A DNA stretch of 64,000 nucleotides from Ideonella_A sakaiensis_A (lineage in GTDB: Bacteria > Pseudomonadota > Gammaproteobacteria > Burkholderiales > Burkholderiaceae_C): positions 1,426,001 to 1,490,000 of the forward strand of contig NZ_CP182947.1 in assembly GCF_048320135.1 (NCBI RefSeq), in the 5' to 3' direction. Below the pieces are notes generated by a model. It saw only the letters and a program-made list of their open reading frames with translations, was not told the origin of the DNA and made no database searches. The number at the start of each line of letters is the position of its first letter. Within the stretch, counting starts at the first letter, position 1. A program made the position numbers and the translations under genes. This document shows positions 9,518 to 16,530 of the stretch, in pieces.

Positions 9518-9955
9518 TCACGATTGCCCCTTGATCGCGTCGAGCATGGTCCGCACGTTGCCGTTGATGAAGCGCAGGCTGGCTTCGTACTTGACCGCGT
9601 TGTCGGCAAAACTCGCGCGCTCGCGGTCCATGTCGACGGTATTGCCGTCGAGGTTGGTCTGTGCCGGACGTGCATACAGGAAGCGGTCACCGGCCAGCCC
9701 TGCGGTCGACGCCAGCGCCGGTCCGGCGGTGATGTGGCCGCGGCTGCTCGTTGCCAGCATCGCACCGCGGCCGGCAGCGCCGGCGCCGGGCTGAGCGGTG
9801 GCATCGCGCAATGCGGTCTTGAAATCGAGTTCACGCGCCTGGTAGTTCGGCGTATCGACGTTGGCGATGTTGCTGGCCAGCAGTTGCTGCCGCTGCGACC
9901 GCAACGCGAGCGCATCGCCATGGAAATTCAGCGCATCGGTGAGACGGTTCAGCAT
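9518..9955 (-). CDS. flgB: Proximal rod protein FlgB
   Basis: First rod protein and first gene of the flg operon. I place the start at the ATG 9953-9955 (MLNRLTDALNFHGDALALRS, 145 residues), because it matches the family N-terminus and has a good ribosome site (AGGAG, 7 nt upstream). An upstream in-frame ATG at 10018 would add 21 residues unlike the family. The motif LLASNIANVDTPNYQARELD is diagnostic. The product lacks a cleavable signal peptide, as expected for type III export. Confidence 0.95.
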   Translation of the reverse strand: MLNRLTDALNFHGDALALRSQRQQLLASNIANVDTPNYQARELDFKTALRDATAQPGAGAAGRGAMLATSSRGHITAGPALASTAGLAGDRFLYARPAQTNLDGNTVDMDRERASFADNAVKYEASLRFINGNVRTMLDAIKGQS

Positions 9956-10140
9956 CGGCTGCTCCTGCGGATTCGACGGTGGGGGCTGGACCCGGTGCGA
10001 TGTGCAGCACATCGGCATCGGCCATTCCCCGGATGTGAAGGATTCTGAGCAGCCACCGTCAAAACATTAGCGGGATAAGCGGGGCCAACCGGGCGCAATT
10101 CGCGGCGATGGCAGACGGCGGCGGAAACTACAGTCTCGGC

Positions 10141-10992
10141 ATGAAGACGCAGACCCACCGTGCCCTGGACCACTCGCCCCGCAGCGGATTGCGCGGACTG
10201 CGGCTGCGCGATGCCCGGCGCGTCGCGATCGCCGCGGCGCTGCTCGGCGGCCTGACGGCTGCCGCATCGGCGGCCACCGTCAGCCCGCTGGTGATTGGTG
10301 ACCCGGGCGCCGGCGCGGCCGCTGGCGGTGCCGCCGCTGCGCCGAACGCGCTGCCGGCCGAACTCGAGCAGTCGCTGCAGATGCAACTGGAGAAGCTGGC
10401 GCTGAACAGCAGCCAGCAGGCGGTTGCCGGTGTCAACCGCGTCGAGATCGAAGTCGGCCGGCTCGATCCACGTCTCAAGCTCGCGCCATGCGAACGGGTC
10501 GAACCCTATCTGCCGACCGCCACCCGGCTGTGGGGCAAGGCACGCATCGGACTGCGCTGCACGCAGGGCCCGACGCCATGGAATGTCTATCTTCCGATCA
10601 CCGTGAAGGTATTCGGTCCGGCCTGGGTGGCCGCAGGTTCACTGGCCCAGGGCGCGGTGATCGGTGCCGACGATCTGATTCAAGGCGAGATCGATCTGGC
10701 CGAAGAAGCATCACCGATCATTGCCGATCCGGATCAGGCCACTGGCCGGGTGCTGCTGCGCCGCATCCAGGCCGGCCAGGCGGTTCGCGCCGTCGACCTG
10801 CGGCCGCGCCAGTGGTTTGCCGCCGGCGATGTCGTGAAGGTTGTCGCCAACGGCCCGGGATTCTCGATCAGCGCCAAGGGCGAGGCGCTGTCGCATGGCA
10901 TCGAGGGCCGGGCGGTGCGGGTGCGCACCGACGCCGGCAAGATCATCAGCGGCTATGCCGCTGGCGAACGACGCGTCGAGGTGCGACCATGA
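10141..10992 (+). CDS. flgA: Flagellar P-ring assembly chaperone FlgA
   Basis: Periplasmic chaperone for P-ring (FlgI) assembly. The product has a basic n-region and a hydrophobic signal core (VAIAAALLGGLTAAASA) and a C-terminal SAF domain (from about residue 150, with AQGAVIGADDLIQGEIDLAE and VLLRRIQAGQAVRAVDL). The ATG at 10141 is chosen; an ATG at 10108 in frame is the alternative, and neither has a strong Shine-Dalgarno. Transcribed divergently from flgB, upstream of flgMN as in many Betaproteobacteria. Confidence 0.92.
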   Translation: MKTQTHRALDHSPRSGLRGLRLRDARRVAIAAALLGGLTAAASAATVSPLVIGDPGAGAAAGGAAAAPNALPAELEQSLQMQLEKLALNSSQQAVAGVNRVEIEVGRLDPRLKLAPCERVEPYLPTATRLWGKARIGLRCTQGPTPWNVYLPITVKVFGPAWVAAGSLAQGAVIGADDLIQGEIDLAEEASPIIADPDQATGRVLLRRIQAGQAVRAVDLRPRQWFAAGDVVKVVANGPGFSISAKGEALSHGIEGRAVRVRTDAGKIISGYAAGERRVEVRP

Positions 10993-11040
10993 CAGCGACT
11001 GCCGCAAGCCAGCCCGGTGCAAAAGACTCCACAATTACCC

Positions 11041-11067
11041 TAAAGTCGATCGACAACCGGTCGATAA
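11041..11067 (+). promoter_or_regulatory. Sigma-28 (FliA) promoter for flgMN
   Basis: Seen: TAAAGTCG at 11041-11048, an 11-nt spacer, then GTCGATAA at 11060-11067. This matches the flagellar sigma-28 consensus TAAA(N15)GCCGATAA with one mismatch and exact spacing. The -10 element ends 67 nt before the flgM ATG. It implies late-class transcription of flgM and flgN separate from flgA, so anti-sigma is replenished when FliA is active. Confidence 0.88.
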
Positions 11068-11134
11068 CAGTGTCAATGGACCCGCGTGAACCCGGCACAG
11101 CCCCTTCGACGGCAATGCCTTTCAGGAGTATGTG

Positions 11135-11425
11135 ATGAAAATCGGCAACCCAATCGACAAGCCCGGTCTGCAACCGGTTGCGACCCCGCGTGGCAAGGCG
11201 GCCGATGCGGAGCGTACAACGGCCGCGGGCAGCACCGGCAGCGCCAAGGTTGAACTGTCGAATGCCGCGACCACGCTGCTCGATGGCGCCGACGCGGATT
11301 TCGATGCGGCCAAGGTCGAGCGCATCTCGAATGCGATCAGCCAGGGTCAATTCAAGGTCAATCCGGAAGCGATTGCCGACAAGCTGCTGGCCAACGCCAG
11401 GGAATTGCTGAGCCGGCCGCACTGA
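11135..11425 (+). CDS. flgM: Anti-sigma-28 factor FlgM
   Basis: FlgM binds FliA (sigma-28) in the cytoplasm and is exported once the hook is complete. The 96-residue product begins MKIGNPIDKPG and has the C-terminal FlgM helix region with AKVERISNAISQGQFKVNPE and IADKLLANARELL. The ATG at 11135 is preferred over a GTG one codon earlier because AGGAG sits 6 nt upstream. A sigma-28 promoter lies just upstream, and flgN follows after 85 nt. Confidence 0.95.
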   Translation: MKIGNPIDKPGLQPVATPRGKAADAERTTAAGSTGSAKVELSNAATTLLDGADADFDAAKVERISNAISQGQFKVNPEAIADKLLANARELLSRPH

Positions 11426-11510
11426 CGCGCCTGTTGCGATACCGAGCCGGCCGCACCAGCGGTCCGGCCGCCGCTTCCTTTCGACCCCCCTCACCGGTGA
11501 GCAGACAAGC

Positions 11511-11942
11511 ATGAACGTTCCGAGCGCAGCCAACGCAGCGTCGATTCCGGGCCAACCGCAGAGCGACCTCGACCAGGCAAGCAATGCAGGCCTCGAACTG
11601 AGCCTGAGCGCTGTCGAGACACGGCTCGCGGCACTCGGCGAGGCGCTGCTGCAGCGCGACCTGCCGGCCATCGAGCGCGAATCGGCCGAACTGCAGCGCT
11701 CGCTGGCCAGCGCGATCGACGATTTTTCGCGCGCCGCCCGCAATGCACCGATCCCGCCGGCGCTGCGTCGCCGGCTGGCGAATACCGGCGGCCATGTCGC
11801 CGCGCAACGCGAATCCTTTGCCCGCGCCACCGCGGCGCTCGATCGGGCGATCGACGTGCTGCTGCCGCGCGAAGTGCCGGCGATCTACCGCCCGAACGGC
11901 GGCCATTCCAGAGCCAGGATCGGCGCCGTCCTCGAGGCCTGA
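11511..11942 (+). CDS. flgN: FlgN-like export chaperone for FlgK/FlgL
   Basis: Cytoplasmic chaperone of the hook-associated proteins. The 143-residue product is mostly helical; the ALLQRDLPAIERESAELQRS region resembles the FlgN coiled coil, but sequence conservation in this family is low. The call rests on this helical pattern, size and position directly after flgM, the usual flgMN pair, under the same sigma-28 promoter. An Ala/Ser-rich leader of about 25 residues precedes the helices. Confidence 0.82.
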   Translation: MNVPSAANAASIPGQPQSDLDQASNAGLELSLSAVETRLAALGEALLQRDLPAIERESAELQRSLASAIDDFSRAARNAPIPPALRRRLANTGGHVAAQRESFARATAALDRAIDVLLPREVPAIYRPNGGHSRARIGAVLEA

Positions 11943-12128
11943 CGCGATCACGCTGCGCGGCGCCACTGCGCCGCACTGCCAGCCCGGATATCTCACCGGG
12001 TAGCGATGAAGCCTACAGGGACTTGTGGTCGGTGGCCGCGAAACGCAGCATCCATGCAGCGTTTCAAGCGCCTTTCAGCGACCTGGTGAATATTCGGGCT
12101 AGGCTAGCGGCTGTTGCCGCCCCAGCCG

Positions 12129-13301
12129 ATGAACCGCCGCCTGATCGCCCACCTCGACATGGACGCCTTTTATGCGTCCGTCGACCTGCTCCGCTACCCC
12201 GAACTGAAAGGCCTGCCGGTTGTCATCGGCGGCGGCCGCCAGCATGCGCCGCAGATCCGTCCGGACGGCAGCCGGCGATTTGCGCGGCTGCGCGACTACG
12301 CCGGCCGCGGCGTGATCACCACCGCGACCTATGCGGCACGCGCCTTCGGCGTCTCGTCCGGCATGGGCGTGATGAAGGCGGCACGGCTGGCACCGGACGC
12401 GGTGCTGCTGCCGGTCGATTTCGACCAGTACCGTCATTTCTCCCGTCTGTTCAAGGCCGCGGTGCGCGAGATTGCGCCGCAGGTCGAGGATCGTGGCATC
12501 GACGAGATCTATATCGACCTCAGCGACCTGCCCGGTGCGCAGGATGATGCCGGCAAGGCGCTTGCGTCACGGTTGAAGGCCGCGGTGACGGCGGCGACCG
12601 GCCTGCATTGCTCGATCGGCGTCGCGCCGAACAAGCTGCTGGCGAAAATCTGCTCCGATCTGGACAAGCCCGACGGCCTGACGCTGCTGGCGGCCGACGA
12701 GATCGCCGACCGGATCTGGCCGTTGCCGGCAGCGAAGATCAACGGCATCGGCCCGAAGGCGAGCCTGCGGCTGGCTGGTTTCGGCATCCACACGATCGGC
12801 GACCTCGCGGCCGCCGAACCGAACTGGCTGTGCGAGACCTTCGGCCGCAGCTATGGCGCCTGGCTGCACGCCGCGGCGCACGGCCGCGACGAACGGCCGC
12901 TGGTGACCCACAGCGAGCCGGTCTCGATCAGCCGCGAGACGACCTTCGATCGGGATCTGCATGCGGTGCGAGACCGCGATGCGCTGGCCGCGATCCTGAA
13001 CCGGCTGTGTGCCCAGCTCGCCGCCGACCTCGAGCGCAAGGCCTACGCGACACGCAATATCGCGGTCAAGCTGCGTTTCGACGATTTCCGCATCGTCAGC
13101 CGGGCGATGACGCTGCCCGACCATGTTGCCGATGCCGCGGCGATCCGCCGTGCCGCCGGCCAGTGCCTGAAGCGCGTCGACCTGAGTCGGCGCTTGCGCC
13201 TGCTCGGCGTGCGCGCCGGCGCGTTGCTGCCGGTTTCGCAGCTTGGCGAAGGCGGTGCCGGGGCCGCGATCCGGCGCGGCGAGACTCTGCCGCTGTTCTG
13301 A
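12129..13301 (+). CDS. dinB: DNA polymerase IV (Y family)
   Basis: Error-prone translesion polymerase. Palm/finger motifs are HLDMDAFYASVDLL near the start and RGIDEIYIDLSDLP around residue 125, with metal-binding Asp/Glu intact; GVAPNKLLAKICSDLDKPDG is also characteristic. The ATG at 12129 gives the canonical MNRRLIAHLDMDAF start (390 residues). Between GLPVVIGGG and RGVITTATYAAR there is an extra ~20-residue segment (QHAPQIRPDGSRRFARLRDY), which I know from betaproteobacterial Pol IV. The C-terminus ETLPLF resembles a beta-clamp-binding tail. No LexA box was recognised upstream. Confidence 0.93.
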   Translation: MNRRLIAHLDMDAFYASVDLLRYPELKGLPVVIGGGRQHAPQIRPDGSRRFARLRDYAGRGVITTATYAARAFGVSSGMGVMKAARLAPDAVLLPVDFDQYRHFSRLFKAAVREIAPQVEDRGIDEIYIDLSDLPGAQDDAGKALASRLKAAVTAATGLHCSIGVAPNKLLAKICSDLDKPDGLTLLAADEIADRIWPLPAAKINGIGPKASLRLAGFGIHTIGDLAAAEPNWLCETFGRSYGAWLHAAAHGRDERPLVTHSEPVSISRETTFDRDLHAVRDRDALAAILNRLCAQLAADLERKAYATRNIAVKLRFDDFRIVSRAMTLPDHVADAAAIRRAAGQCLKRVDLSRRLRLLGVRAGALLPVSQLGEGGAGAAIRRGETLPLF

Positions 13302-13477
13302 CTCGCCGCCACGCACAGCGACGGCTGCGCCGGTGAACCGAATTCGGCTCCAAAACAGCTTCTGTTCGGCGCATTGCGGCGCAGCGAGCGACGCGACACT
13401 CGGGCCGACTGCAACCCATTGCGCGTCAGCACCGCCGATCGTCGACGGCGCCGATGCGAAGCCTCGCGGAGTTTTCG

Positions 13478-14182
13478 ATGAAGAACCTGTTGATCGCCCT
13501 CCCCGCTGTGCGCGCTGTGCAACGCCGATCGGCCTGGATCGGCCTCGCACTGCTCGGCGTCGCGACGTTCTTCGCCGCGCCGGCGGTGGCTGCACCGGGT
13601 GGAACAATCGCATTGGCCATCGACACCTCGCTGCGAGCGCATGGTGAAGGCCTGGTGTGGCGCGATCGCGTCGTTGCGCGCACAGCCACCACGTGGCTGG
13701 AGCAGCGCGGCAAGAGGGCCGAGGCAACGCGGCGTGTCGCTGCAGTTGACGGCGCACTGGCGACGCTCGATGCCGGCCACCGGGCAGAGGCCTTCCATTT
13801 CAGTGCAGCCAGCGCCTTTGCCGAAAACCGCGTGATCCTCCGCACCCGGTTGCATCTGACGCGCCAGGCGCACGGCGTCGCGCTCGGCCTGTCGCAGCCC
13901 AATCCCTACCAGGCCTTCCCCGAGCTGGCGTTGGCGCTGCGCCTGACCCACGATTTCTCGCTCGGCGCCGAATACCGCTTCACGCCCGACAACCGCAATC
14001 CGGCCGGCCCGTTTGGCGCTTACGCGCGCGATGGCGCCTGGAAGGATGTCTACCTCGCCTGGACGCCGAACCGCCACTTTTCGCTGACCGCGTCGTATGT
14101 CGACCTCGGCCGGCTCGGCGGATATGCCAATGGCGGCGTGAGGCAGAGCGGGCATTATCTGGCGGCGGAATTCTGGTACTAG
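13478..14182 (+). CDS. Secreted beta-barrel-like protein, DUF3034-like
   Basis: Predicted exported protein of 234 residues with a signal peptide (core ALLGVATFFAAPAVA, cleavage near residue 39). The C-terminal half has alternating strand patterns and the segments FSLGAEYRF and NRHFSLTASYVDLGRLGG, ending in an aromatic terminal residue (AEFWY), typical of outer-membrane barrels and reminiscent of the DUF3034 family. The central part (residues 45-120) is helical and unlike a barrel. Start chosen at ATG 13478 with GGAG 7 nt upstream. Function unknown; family assignment is from pattern memory only. Confidence 0.6.
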   Translation: MKNLLIALPAVRAVQRRSAWIGLALLGVATFFAAPAVAAPGGTIALAIDTSLRAHGEGLVWRDRVVARTATTWLEQRGKRAEATRRVAAVDGALATLDAGHRAEAFHFSAASAFAENRVILRTRLHLTRQAHGVALGLSQPNPYQAFPELALALRLTHDFSLGAEYRFTPDNRNPAGPFGAYARDGAWKDVYLAWTPNRHFSLTASYVDLGRLGGYANGGVRQSGHYLAAEFWY

Positions 14183-14186
14183 ATGG

Positions 14187-14352
14187 GCTCCCCCCCGGAG
14201 CGCCTTCGGCGCACCCCCCCAGGGGGGCCGAGCCCGGACACAAAAGGTCCGGTGGACCTTTTGTGCCTGGCGAGGGGCCGGGCCACTGTGCCCGGCGCGG
14301 CCTGCAAGGCCACTGGCGGACCGGCAGAGCCGGATCCGCGGTGGCCGCTTGA
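14187..14352 (+). repeat. Hairpin-rich intergenic repeat, copy 1
   Basis: This fills half of the gene-free 14183-14511 stretch. It comprises successive hairpins: GCGCC-TTC-GGCGC (14200-14212), a C-run/G-run pair, a perfect 12-bp stem CACAAAAGGTCC (14239-14250) with GGACCTTTTGTG (14254-14265), then GCCGGGC/GCCCGGC, GGCCT/AGGCC and CCGGC/GCCGG stems. About 130 bp of it recurs at 37512-37750 in the same orientation. It begins 4 nt after the stop of the preceding gene. It could terminate or protect transcripts of the converging genes. Unlike an insertion sequence, it has no coding capacity. Confidence 0.85.
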
Positions 14353-14482
14353 TGGGGCGCCTCGTTCCTCGCGCGGCGCGCAGCCCGTCCCCGAATGGTG
14401 TGTCAGATGACGGCGGCGCTGCGCTGATAAAGCCAATCCGCTGTCGCCGGTTGATGGGCGCATCGTTCCCGCGCGCCACGCT
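14349..14482 (+). repeat. Imperfect direct repeat pair downstream of the hairpin element
   Basis: A roughly 32-bp motif beginning TTGATGGGGCGCCTCGTTCC (14349) recurs as TTGATGGGCGCATCGTTCCC (14451), both followed by GC-rich CGCGC-type sequence. The copies are 102 nt apart, in the remainder of the gap before dcd. It may be a local duplication of the end of the hairpin element. No coding or promoter signal was recognised here. Confidence 0.45.
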
Positions 14483-14511
14483 GGTAGGGCGCGTTCAGCT
14501 GATCAGCGGTC

Positions 14512-15081
14512 TCAGGCCCTCGGCAGCGTGACGCCGCGCTGGCCCTGGTATTTGCCGGCGCGGTCCTTGTAGCTGGTTTCGCAGACTTCGTCGCTTTCGA
14601 AAAACAGCACCTGCGCACAGCCTTCGCCGGCATAGATCTTCGCCGGCAACGGGGTCGTGTTGCTGAACTCGAGCGTCACGTAGCCTTCCCATTCGGGCTC
14701 GAACGGCGTCACGTTGACGATGATGCCGCAGCGCGCATAGGTACTCTTGCCGAGGCAGATCGTCAGCACATTGCGCGGGATGCGGAAATATTCGAGCGTG
14801 CGCGCCAGCGCGAAGCTGTTCGGCGGGATCACGCAGACGTCGCTGTTGATGTCGACGAAGCTTTTTTCGTCGAAATTCTTCGGATCGACGACGGTGCTGT
14901 AGATGTTCGTGAAGACCTTGAATTCAGGCGCGCAGCGGATGTCGTAGCCATAACTGCTGGTGCCGTAGCTGACGATTTTCTGTCCGTCGGCCGATTCCCT
15001 GACCTGGCCGGGCTCGAACGGCTCGATCATGCCGTGCTGTTCGGCCATCCGCCGTATCCACTTGTCGCTCTTGATGCTCAT
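14512..15081 (-). CDS. dcd: dCTP deaminase
   Basis: Deaminates dCTP to dUTP in pyrimidine deoxynucleotide synthesis. Starting at ATG 15079-15081 (MSIKSDKWIRRMAEQHGMIE) the product has 189 residues, the usual length; a longer in-frame start at 15138 lacks family resemblance. Diagnostic motifs are LGKSTYARCGIIVNVTPFEP, with the catalytic Glu in EWEGYVTLEFSNTTPLPAKI, and GEGCAQVLFF. It is the last minus-strand gene after fdhD (99 nt gap). I recall dcd as a usual neighbour of apbC in Betaproteobacteria; here about 18 kb intervene. Confidence 0.96.
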   Translation of the reverse strand: MSIKSDKWIRRMAEQHGMIEPFEPGQVRESADGQKIVSYGTSSYGYDIRCAPEFKVFTNIYSTVVDPKNFDEKSFVDINSDVCVIPPNSFALARTLEYFRIPRNVLTICLGKSTYARCGIIVNVTPFEPEWEGYVTLEFSNTTPLPAKIYAGEGCAQVLFFESDEVCETSYKDRAGKYQGQRGVTLPRA

Positions 15082-15180
15082 GGTCGTGTCGATGCGCGGC
15101 TGGGCGCTTCCTCTGCGCACGATTCTAAGTGGGGCCACCCGGGCGGCCGGCAGCCGGCCGCCAATGCGGGCGCGTCGAGC

Positions 15181-16035
15181 TCAGGAGGCTGCCGGCACCA
15201 CGCGCTTCGGTTCCGGCGCGGCATCGAAGCGTGCGGTGCCGCAATAACAGATGAAATGGCGGTTTGTCGCGCGGCCGAACAACGCGAGGCCGAGCCGCTC
15301 GGCGACCTGATGGCCCATCTGCGTGATGCCGCTGCGCGAGACGATCACCGGCACACCCATCTGCGCCGCCTTGATCACCATCTCGCTGGTCAGCCGGCCC
15401 GTTGTGTAGAAGATCTTGTCGCCGCCGGTCATGCCACGCAATGCCATCCAGCCGGCGATCGTGTCGATCGCATTGTGTCGCCCGACATCCTCGACGAAAT
15501 AGAGCAGCTCGGCCTGCCTGAACAATGCGCAGCCATGCACCGAGCCGGCCGACTTGTAGGTGCTCTCCTGCTGGCGGATCGCATCGAGCAGGCCATACAG
15601 CGTGGCCTGGCTGATCCGCGCCGATGGATCGTCCGGCGAAGGCAGCTCGACGGTATCGAGCGCACCCATCAGTTCGCCGAAGACGGTGCCTTGCCCGCAG
15701 CCGGTCGTGACGACACGTTTTGCGGTCTTTTCCTCGAACTGCGCGATGCCGTGGCGGGTCTTGACCGCCGCAGCGCCGACATCCCAGTCGACGGTGACCG
15801 AATCGATCTCGTCGATCGACGCGACCAGCCGCTGGTTGCACAGGTAGCCGAGCACCAGCAGCTCGGGCGCGGCACCGAGCGTCATCAGCGTGACCAGTTC
15901 GCGCTTGTCGACGAAGACGGTCAGCGAGCGTTCGGCGGGGATCGCGATGCGGCGCTGCTGGCCGAATTCATCGACGACATCGATCTGTTGCGTCAGTTCG
16001 GCACTGGCGCTGGTCAGGCGGGGTTGCTGCATCAT
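15181..16035 (-). CDS. fdhD: Formate dehydrogenase accessory sulfurtransferase FdhD
   Basis: Transfers sulfur from IscS to the bis-MGD molybdenum cofactor, essential for formate dehydrogenase activity. The 284-residue product has the family core: RVVTTGCGQGTVFGELM, STYKSAGSVHGCALF, FVEDVGRHNAIDTIAGWMAL and YTTGRLTSEMVIKAAQMGVP. The site of the E. coli Cys-X-X-Cys pair reads CGQG, so only one cysteine remains there. It is the seventh gene of the fdh operon; the gap from the upstream gene is 74 nt. Confidence 0.95.
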   Translation of the reverse strand: MMQQPRLTSASAELTQQIDVVDEFGQQRRIAIPAERSLTVFVDKRELVTLMTLGAAPELLVLGYLCNQRLVASIDEIDSVTVDWDVGAAAVKTRHGIAQFEEKTAKRVVTTGCGQGTVFGELMGALDTVELPSPDDPSARISQATLYGLLDAIRQQESTYKSAGSVHGCALFRQAELLYFVEDVGRHNAIDTIAGWMALRGMTGGDKIFYTTGRLTSEMVIKAAQMGVPVIVSRSGITQMGHQVAERLGLALFGRATNRHFICYCGTARFDAAPEPKRVVPAAS

Positions 16036-16109
16036 CCTGCAACGCTAGCGCATTTGCGGCCGCGCGGCAGCGCCCGGCCCATGCGCCGCAGCGCGGCAGC
16101 GGCCTGTTG

Positions 16110-16481
16110 TCAGGACTTCGGTGCCGATGCCGACGCTGCAGCCGGTGCCGCCGGGGTCGGCCCCGGCGCCGAATGGGCGCCAGCCTTCTCGAGGTTCGGT
16201 GCGGCAGCAAACGGGCCAGGATCGGTGCATGGCGGCGTCTCGACCGGCGGCTTGACTTCGGCGCCGGCCATCATCCGCTTGGCGCGATAGGTCGACGCCA
16301 CCCGGTCCTGCGCGACGCACAGCTGGTAGGCAGCGACCTTGCTGCTCCACGCCGCCTTTGCAGCAGCTTCGGCGGCCTTGGCCTGCGCCTCCTCGGAAAG
16401 CGGTGGCAACTTCGCCAAGGCGACCTGCGAGGTCAATGCGGCACATGCCAGCAGCAGCATCAGACGGGAGGATTTGTGCAT
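16110..16481 (-). CDS. Small secreted protein of the formate dehydrogenase operon
   Basis: Unknown function. The 123-residue product has a clear signal peptide (MLLLACAALTSQVALA, cleavage near residue 23), an Ala/Lys helical segment (EEAQAKAAEAAAKAAWSSKV), two cysteines (in YQLCVAQ and PPCTD) and a Pro/Ala-rich tail. It lies 49 nt after the gamma subunit and 74 nt before fdhD, so it is probably co-transcribed. It may act in the periplasm with the enzyme, but this is inferred from context only. Confidence 0.7.
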   Translation of the reverse strand: MHKSSRLMLLLACAALTSQVALAKLPPLSEEAQAKAAEAAAKAAWSSKVAAYQLCVAQDRVASTYRAKRMMAGAEVKPPVETPPCTDPGPFAAAPNLEKAGAHSAPGPTPAAPAAASASAPKS

Positions 16482-16530
16482 GGATGCGGTCCTTCAGGGC
16501 GGATCGAGTCGACGGTTCGGCGATGGACAA

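Noticed and set aside
9956..10140. Divergent flgB/flgA region searched for sigma-54, sigma-28 or FlhDC sites.
   Set aside because: Only weak partial matches (for example TTGACG on the minus strand without a good -10), so no promoter is called.
13335..13350. Near-perfect 16-bp palindrome around CCGAATTCGG between dinB and the secreted-protein gene.
   Set aside because: A single isolated palindrome without a promoter match or second copy; could be chance.
14183..14511. Insertion sequence or integron remnant in the gene-free stretch.
   Set aside because: No transposase fragments, terminal inverted repeats of IS type, or target duplications; only structured repeat sequence.
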